Assembly (NCBI RefSeq): GCF_046297875.1
Contig: NZ_JBKBHD010000001.1
Location: forward strand, 1,674,001 to 1,738,000
Length of the DNA: 64,000 nt
Reading direction: 5' to 3'
Source of the DNA: Parvibaculum sp046297875
Lineage (GTDB): Bacteria > Pseudomonadota > Alphaproteobacteria > Parvibaculales > Parvibaculaceae
Part shown: positions 58,893-64,000 of the stretch, one piece after another
Layout of the letters: each line of letters starts with the position of its first letter
How positions within the stretch are numbered: the first letter of the stretch is position 1
The notes under the pieces: generated by a model
Told to the model about the DNA's origin: nothing
The model's input: the letters and a program-made list of their open reading frames with translations, nothing else
Database searches by the model: none
Position numbers and translations under genes: made by a program

Positions 58893-60614
58893 TTACTTCC
58901 CCTGCACCCCGCGAATGAGCCGCCCCGGCAATTCCCCCGTCGGCTCGTCATTCTCCGCCACGACGACCCCCGAAAGCACCGTCGCGCGGTAGCCCTTCGC
59001 GCCCTGCCAGAGGCGCCGGCCGCCCGCCGGCAGGTCGAAGCGCATTTCAGGATGCGTGAAGGAGAGGTTTTCGAAGTCGATCACGTTCACATCGGCCTTC
59101 ATGCCGGGCGCAAGCACGCCCCGGTCGTAAAGCCCATATTGCTCCGCCGTGTCCTTCGTCTGGATGCGGATGATGTCCTCGATGGGCAGCCTCGCTCCTC
59201 TTGTCCGGTCGCGCGCCCAATGCGTCAGCATGAAGGTCGGCGTGCCGCCGTCGCAGATCGCGCCGACATGGGCGCCGCCATCGGCCAGGCTGAGGCCGGT
59301 CTGCGGGTGGCGCAGCGTTTCCTCGATCGCCGTGTAGTCATTGGTCGAATAGCCGAACAGCGGAAAATAAAGCATCGCCTGCCCGTCATTCACCATCATC
59401 GCGTCATAGGCGAGTTCGGTGGGCGTCTTGCCCTCGCGTTGCGCCACGGCGGCCACGCTGTCATCCGGCGAAGGCTCGTAATTCTCGCGCTCGCCCATCG
59501 GATACATCTTGTGGAAGGACGTCGTGATGAAAGTGCCGAAAGCGCCGAGCTTGTCGACATTCTTCCCGCCGGTGATTTCCGCCCGCACCTTCGGGTCCTT
59601 CAGCTTCTCGATCCGCTCGGCGAAAGGCATCTGCGCGTAAGGGCGGTATTCCGGGAAGCCGATAAAGGGATGAACGGATGTCTGCCAGCCCATCAGCAGG
59701 CCGACCGGCCGTCCCGAATGCTGGCCGCGAATATTGGTCACGCCTTCGGCGCGCGCCCTGTCCAGATGCGCCAGCATCTTCTTGTAAAGATCCGGCGCTT
59801 CGTCGATCTGCTGCACCTGGAAGGTGACCATGCGGCCGGTCTCCTTCGCCATTTTCAGCATCCAGTCGAATTCCTGTTCCATCTCGCGATGCGTCGCCGC
59901 GATCTGGAAGACGCCGGACCCATGTTCCTTCAGCGCATCGGCAATGCCGAAAAGCTCGTCATTCGCCGCCAGCGTGCCGGGCACCGGGTCGCCCTTCAGC
60001 GTGTTGTGGAGGTCGGTCCGCGAGGTCGAGAAGCCGAGCGCGCCTGCCTGCATCGCCTCATAGGTCAGGTCGCGCATCTTCGCGATGTCCTCGGGCGTCG
60101 CTGGCTCATTGCCGACGCCGCGGCTCCCCATGACATAGACGCGCAGTGCGCAATGCGGCATCTGCGTACCGATATCGGTGGCGAAGCGGCGCTTGTCCAG
60201 CGCATCGAGAAACTCGGGGAAGCTCTCCCATTCCCATTTGATGCCTTCATGCATCGCCGCGCCCGGAATGTCCTCCACCGCTTCCATGAGGTCGATGAGT
60301 TCGCCCCGCGCTTCGGGCTTCACCGGCGCAAAGCCGACGCCGCAATTGCCCATCACGACGGTCGTCACGCCATGCTGCGAGGAGGGCGTGAGCCAGGGGT
60401 CCCAGGTCGCCTGCGCGTCGTAATGCGTGTGAATGTCGACAAAACCCGGCGTGACGAGAAGGCCCTTCGCGTCGATCTCGCGCCGGCCCTTGCCGTCCAC
60501 GCGGCCGACGGCGCTGATCCTGCCACCGTCGATCGCTACATCGCCGGCAAAGGGCTTTGTCCCCGTTCCATCGACGATCGTGCCGCCGCGGATTACGAGA
60601 TCATGCTCAGCCAT
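58893..60614 (-). CDS. N-acyl-D-amino-acid deacylase / amidohydrolase family protein
   Basis: A 573-residue metal-dependent hydrolase of the D-aminoacylase subfamily. The first metal pair is in PGFVDIHTHYDAQATWDPWL (about 57-76), NCGVGFAPV follows, and the TIM-barrel histidines lie in later segments including DGGAHVG near 475. LVIRGGTIVDGTG is the typical N-terminal beta-sandwich. Such enzymes hydrolyse N-acyl-D-amino acids or related amides; the substrate is not readable. The start at 60614 has CAGGGAGAAA upstream. Borders the IS remnant at its 3' end. Confidence 0.85.
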   Translation of the reverse strand: MAEHDLVIRGGTIVDGTGTKPFAGDVAIDGGRISAVGRVDGKGRREIDAKGLLVTPGFVDIHTHYDAQATWDPWLTPSSQHGVTTVVMGNCGVGFAPVKPEARGELIDLMEAVEDIPGAAMHEGIKWEWESFPEFLDALDKRRFATDIGTQMPHCALRVYVMGSRGVGNEPATPEDIAKMRDLTYEAMQAGALGFSTSRTDLHNTLKGDPVPGTLAANDELFGIADALKEHGSGVFQIAATHREMEQEFDWMLKMAKETGRMVTFQVQQIDEAPDLYKKMLAHLDRARAEGVTNIRGQHSGRPVGLLMGWQTSVHPFIGFPEYRPYAQMPFAERIEKLKDPKVRAEITGGKNVDKLGAFGTFITTSFHKMYPMGERENYEPSPDDSVAAVAQREGKTPTELAYDAMMVNDGQAMLYFPLFGYSTNDYTAIEETLRHPQTGLSLADGGAHVGAICDGGTPTFMLTHWARDRTRGARLPIEDIIRIQTKDTAEQYGLYDRGVLAPGMKADVNVIDFENLSFTHPEMRFDLPAGGRRLWQGAKGYRATVLSGVVVAENDEPTGELPGRLIRGVQGK

Positions 60615-60769
60615 GACGATTTCTCCCTGAATTTCCTGTCTTTTGCGGCAGTTTGCCCGGAGCCTGTCCCAAGGGCAAGGCAAGCCGCGGTTCCCTTGCT
60701 GACAGGCCTTTCCGGGGGGATTAAGCTGACCTACATCATGGTCAAATCCATGCCCCAGGGAGGCCGCTC

Positions 60770-61426
60770 ATGTTCAATCTGCGCAAAAAGACCGAAATGC
60801 CCGCGCCGCAAGAGGCTCTGCCCGGACGCGATTTCGAGATCCCGACCGCGAGCCGCCATTTCGTGAACAGCGCCGACCTCAAGGGGCCTTACCCGGAAGG
60901 GACGGAGCTTGCCTATTTCGGGCTCGGCTGCTTCTGGGGCGCGGAGCGCAAATTCTGGCAGGTGCCGGGCGTCCATGTCACGGCGGTCGGCTATGCAGCA
61001 GGCTTCACGCCGAACCCGACCTATGAGGAAGTCTGCTCGGGCCGCACCGGGCACAATGAAGTCGTGCTCGTCGTCTACGACCCGAAGAAAGTATCCTACG
61101 AGACGCTGCTCAAGACCTTCTGGGAAAATCACAACCCGACACAGGGCATGCGTCAGGGGAATGATATCGGCACGCAATACCGCTCCGGCATCTATGTGAC
61201 GAGCGAGAGCCAGCGCATGGCCGCCGAGGCGTCGCGCGCGGCTTACGCGGCCGAGCTTTCAAAGCGCGGCTTCCCTCACATCACCACCGAAATCCTCGAC
61301 GCACCGGAATTCTATTTCGCCGAGGACTACCACCAGCAATATCTGGCGAAGAACCCCAACGGCTATTGCGGCCTCGGGGGTTTGGGCATTTCCTGTCCGA
61401 TCGGAACGGGTGTCGCCGCTCAGTAA
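60770..61426 (+). CDS. msrA: Peptide methionine sulfoxide reductase MsrA
   Basis: A 218-residue MsrA that repairs methionine-S-sulfoxide in proteins. The active-site motif GLGCFWGAERKFW holds the catalytic Cys near 54; GYAAGFTPNPTYEEVCSG and GNDIGTQYRSGIY are conserved. Two further cysteines near the C-terminus (GYCGLGG and ISCP) provide the resolving thiols. No signal peptide, so cytoplasmic. Its 3' end overlaps that of the convergent gene by 7 bases. Confidence 0.92.
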   Translation: MFNLRKKTEMPAPQEALPGRDFEIPTASRHFVNSADLKGPYPEGTELAYFGLGCFWGAERKFWQVPGVHVTAVGYAAGFTPNPTYEEVCSGRTGHNEVVLVVYDPKKVSYETLLKTFWENHNPTQGMRQGNDIGTQYRSGIYVTSESQRMAAEASRAAYAAELSKRGFPHITTEILDAPEFYFAEDYHQQYLAKNPNGYCGLGGLGISCPIGTGVAAQ

Positions 61427-63663
61427 AGCGCGCCGAAGATGCTCGCGTGATCGTCGGTCCAGAGCGGTGTCCTGTCCGTGCGGCGCGCGGGATTCCAATT
61501 TCCGCTCGCGGCGAGAGCGGTGAGCGCCGCTTCGTCTCGTGACAGCGCCACCCAGTGGGACGCAAGCGCCAGCACTTCGCCTTCGCGCCGCGGGCCGGGA
61601 TCGAAATTCTGTTCAAGCGACTTGAAGCCGGCCTTTTCCGCTGCGCGCGCAACGACAGGCGCGAGGTCGAGATGGCGGTTCGAGACGTTGACGAGCAGAA
61701 GCCCGTCGTCTGCCAGCGCGCGGCCATATGTCTCGAAGGCTTCGCGGGTGATGAGGTGGATTGGCACGGCGTTCGACGAGAATGCGTCCATCACGATGAA
61801 ATCGAATGCACCTTCCGGCTCACGCGAAAGCATAAGCCGCCCGTCGCCCGTCACAATGCGCGCTTGCGGCGTGCAGCTTGCGAGGGAGTGGAAGAAGCGC
61901 CGGTCCTGCGCCACGCGCACGACAAGCGGATCGATCTCGAAATAGGTCCAGCTTTGTCCTTCGCGCGCGTGGCAGCCCATATTCCCGATGCCGAGGCCGA
62001 GTACGCCGATCCGTTCGAAGCGGTGTCCCAGGGCCGCCATCGCCTGACCGAGCGGTCCGCGCGCATGATAATAGGTGGCGGGCTCGGGCCGCTCGCGGAA
62101 GCGGTCCTGCCGCTCGAAGCCGTGTGCCGTCGTACCCATCAGAAAATGAAAACCTTGATTGGCCCGGTCCGTTTCCACCGCGTAATGGCCGAAGAAGCTC
62201 CGCCCGTTCCAGACGGCTGTGCCATTGCCCGCATCGCCGCTGGCGGGGCCCATGAACCAGCCGCCGAGGAAAAGCGCAGCAAGCAGCAGCGGGAAGCGCG
62301 CGGCAAGTGCGAAGGCGAAGGCGGCGGCGGCGAGAATGGCGACGAATAGAAATGCGACACCGACCGGACCGAGGCCGGCGGGCGACGGCAAGACGAATAC
62401 GACAGCGATCGCGAGCAGCGCGGCGCCAAACGCCAAGCTGAGCTTCCGGCGGCCCGCTTTGCTTGTCATCGCTTTTGTCGCCCGTCCCGGCAGGGCGAAG
62501 CAGGCAAGCGCGATCAGCAGCGGATATTCGAGCGGTGTCGACAGCAGCATGGGCGGCAGAAAGGCTGTCGCCGCGGTGCCGGTGACGCCGCCTGCCGCGA
62601 GAATGAGGAAGAACTCCGTCGCGCGCGCCGGCGCCGGGCGCTTCGCATAAAGTGTTGCATGGCAGGCGAGCGCCATCGCGGCGAAGCCCGCAAGATGCGC
62701 TGCCATCGGCCAGGCGAAACCGGCTTGTGAAAACCAGATCGAGACGACGAAGAAGGCAAGCGCCGGACCGGCCGCGAGCCCGGCCTGTTCCGCGCGGGAG
62801 GGAAGCCCCGCAAATGCTGCGATATAGGTCGCGAGGTAGAGCCCGAGCGGCAACACCCAGAGCAGCGGGAAAGCGGCGACATCGGTTGTGATATGCGCAG
62901 TCACGGCGGCAAGCAATGCAGTGGGCAGCGCGGCGCAAAGGAACCAGCCCGCGCGCTCGCGCCACTTGCCCGCGCTCGCGGCAAATTCCGGTTTTTCAAG
63001 GGCGGTTGCGCGCGGACGCATGAGCGCCGTCAGTCCGGCGGCAAGCGTGCCGGCCATCACGAGCCCATAAAGCGCGCTCCAGACGAGCGCCTGCGTGGCG
63101 AGCGAGGCAAGGGGTTCGATCAGGAAGGGATAGGCGGCCAGCGCGCCGAGCGAGCCTGCGTTGCTTGCTGCGTATAGCCGGTAAGGATTTTCCGCCTGCG
63201 GATGATCCTGCGTCGCGAACCAGTGCTGCAGCAGCGGCGCCGTTGCCGAAAGCGCGGCAAAGGGCAGGCCGAGATGGACGAGAAGGGCTGCAAGGATCGC
63301 GAGCGCGGGCGAGCCGTCCGGCGCAATCGAAAAATCGGGCGAAAGGCCCGGAGGCAGGAAAAAGAATGCGGCGAGCGCCAGCATGAGAAGATGAAAGGAA
63401 ATCTGGCCCGTGAGCGGCAGCCGCGTCCGCAGCAGGTGGGCATAGGCATAGCCTGCGAGCAGCGCCGCCTGAAAGAAGACGATCGCCGTCAGCCAGACGC
63501 CTGCAGCGCCACCCGCATGGGGCAGCAGCGCGCGGCCGAAGAAGGGCTGGATCCAGAAGACGAGCAGCGCCGATCCTGCAAGCACGCCCGCATATAGCGC
63601 GATCGCAGGCCGGTCTCCAGGGCGGAATCGTGCTCCCGCCGCAAGTGCTGCAAGCCTTTGCAT
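61420..63663 (-). CDS. Membrane-fused spermidine-synthase-like protein
   Basis: A 747-residue fusion. Residues about 15-490 form a membrane domain with roughly 12-14 hydrophobic helices; the C-terminal part (about 500-747) is a spermidine-synthase-like Rossmann methyltransferase fold with GVLGLGIGNMGCHA, YFEIDPLVVRVA, IVTGDGRLMLS and FDFIVMDAFSSNAVP. The polyamine-binding signature is incomplete, so a polyamine product is doubtful; similar fusions are of unknown function. A perfect CtrA-type box lies 36 bp upstream of its start. Confidence 0.8.
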   Translation of the reverse strand: MQRLAALAAGARFRPGDRPAIALYAGVLAGSALLVFWIQPFFGRALLPHAGGAAGVWLTAIVFFQAALLAGYAYAHLLRTRLPLTGQISFHLLMLALAAFFFLPPGLSPDFSIAPDGSPALAILAALLVHLGLPFAALSATAPLLQHWFATQDHPQAENPYRLYAASNAGSLGALAAYPFLIEPLASLATQALVWSALYGLVMAGTLAAGLTALMRPRATALEKPEFAASAGKWRERAGWFLCAALPTALLAAVTAHITTDVAAFPLLWVLPLGLYLATYIAAFAGLPSRAEQAGLAAGPALAFFVVSIWFSQAGFAWPMAAHLAGFAAMALACHATLYAKRPAPARATEFFLILAAGGVTGTAATAFLPPMLLSTPLEYPLLIALACFALPGRATKAMTSKAGRRKLSLAFGAALLAIAVVFVLPSPAGLGPVGVAFLFVAILAAAAFAFALAARFPLLLAALFLGGWFMGPASGDAGNGTAVWNGRSFFGHYAVETDRANQGFHFLMGTTAHGFERQDRFRERPEPATYYHARGPLGQAMAALGHRFERIGVLGLGIGNMGCHAREGQSWTYFEIDPLVVRVAQDRRFFHSLASCTPQARIVTGDGRLMLSREPEGAFDFIVMDAFSSNAVPIHLITREAFETYGRALADDGLLLVNVSNRHLDLAPVVARAAEKAGFKSLEQNFDPGPRREGEVLALASHWVALSRDEAALTALAASGNWNPARRTDRTPLWTDDHASIFGALY

Positions 63664-63699
63664 GGCCGGTCCTCCGGCCTGATGGTCGGCGGATCATGG

Positions 63700-63714
63700 T
63701 TAAGTCCGGGTTAA
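63700..63714. promoter_or_regulatory. Perfect CtrA-type box
   Basis: TTAA-N7-TTAA (63700-63703 and 63711-63714), between the AI-2E-family gene and the spermidine-synthase-like gene, 36 bp upstream of the latter's ATG at 63663. Regulation is inferred. Confidence 0.5.
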
Positions 63715-63737
63715 TTCATGCGGACGGTGTCCCGCGA

Positions 63738-64000
63738 TCAGTCCGGTAGCGGGCTGCCATTCGCGTTCTGGCCGGGCAGCGCCCTCCCGTCGATGAAGAT
63801 CGAGAATTTGCGCAAGGGCTCGATCTGCGCGAAGCAAGTATTCATCATCACGAGAATGGGAACCGCAAGTACCGCCCCGATGACGCCCCACATCCAGCCC
63901 CAGAAGATGATGGAGAGGAAGACAACGGCTGCGTTCAGCGTGTGGCGGCGCCCGAGGATCGAGGGCGTGACGAATTGCGACTCGATCAAGTTCCAGCCGA
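63738..64000 (-). CDS. AI-2E-family permease, C-terminal part (5' truncated by window edge)
   Basis: About 87 residues of the C-terminal end of a PF01594 (AI-2E transporter/TqsA/YdiK) family membrane protein. IESQFVTPSILGRRHTLN, followed by AAVVFLSIIFWGWMWGVIGA and VLAVPILVMMNTCF, matches the last two helices. The gene continues beyond base 64000. The substrate may have nothing to do with autoinducer-2, as for most family members. Confidence 0.85.
   Translation of the reverse strand, partial: GWNLIESQFVTPSILGRRHTLNAAVVFLSIIFWGWMWGVIGAVLAVPILVMMNTCFAQIEPLRKFSIFIDGRALPGQNANGSPLPD

Noticed and set aside
58860..60866. Plus-strand open frame opposite the amidohydrolase (about 668 codons)
   Set aside because: Antisense shadow; the amidohydrolase on the minus strand has intact motifs and a good ribosome-binding site, whereas this frame has neither.

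Overview
The window is high-GC DNA with densely packed genes, almost certainly the chromosome of an alphaproteobacterium. Clade markers are TrcR-type DUF1013, RcdA-type DUF1465, DUF1192 and DUF4164 proteins, a cysteine-free long L31, a MotA/MotB-like envelope operon, and perfect CtrA-type boxes (TTAA-N7-TTAA). A CYP153-type P450 and a Sul-type folP next to glmM point to the Rhodobiaceae/Parvibaculum neighbourhood. That placement is inference from protein and gene-order resemblance, not a database result.

Layout. 1-9 kb: truncated propionyl-CoA synthetase, an SDR, trcR, a Tat-exported SYLF protein, a quinone oxidoreductase, DUF1192, a structured small-RNA candidate, rcdA, rpmE, and an ABC exporter coupled to a paraoxonase-like protein. 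10-15.8 kb (minus strand): an OmpA/MotA/MotB-like envelope module, then efp-suhB, and thiE overlapping a Sel1-repeat protein. 15.9-21.3 kb: the carbon operon tkt-gap-pgk-fda. 21.5-24.9 kb: DUF4164, zapA, 6S RNA, 5-formyl-THF cyclo-ligase, a YmdB-like phosphodiesterase and a glycosyltransferase. 25-38 kb: yebC, ruvCAB, ybgC, tolQRAB, pal, cpoB, tilS, ftsH; these cover Holliday-junction processing, the Tol-Pal envelope machine, tRNA-Ile lysidine formation and membrane proteolysis. 38-41 kb: an MliC-like lipoprotein, a [2Fe-2S] ferredoxin, the P450 and its divergent TetR regulator, with a striking tandem-palindrome operator between the last two.

41-50 kb: Sul-like folP, glmM, thiD, a MocR regulator divergent from phzF-lysE with shared TACAAT half-sites, then serC (structured leader) and serA. 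50-58 kb: a PAS_5 protein, the operon pirin-osmC-pentapeptide protein, purA, two MAPEG proteins, and a TPP riboswitch heading an operon of two uncharacterised membrane proteins plus thiC. 58.1-58.9 kb is the only clearly accessory patch: a mug glycosylase gene broken by an IS3-family remnant. The window ends with an N-acyl-D-amino-acid deacylase-like amidohydrolase, msrA, a membrane-fused spermidine-synthase-like protein and a truncated AI-2E-family permease.

No CRISPR array, rRNA or convincing tRNA was seen, and there is no recognisable defence island. The most rewarding second looks are the Sul-type folP-glmM locus, the riboswitch-controlled unknown membrane genes, the P450 operator, the bacterial paraoxonase with all PON1 key residues, and the small RNA upstream of rcdA.
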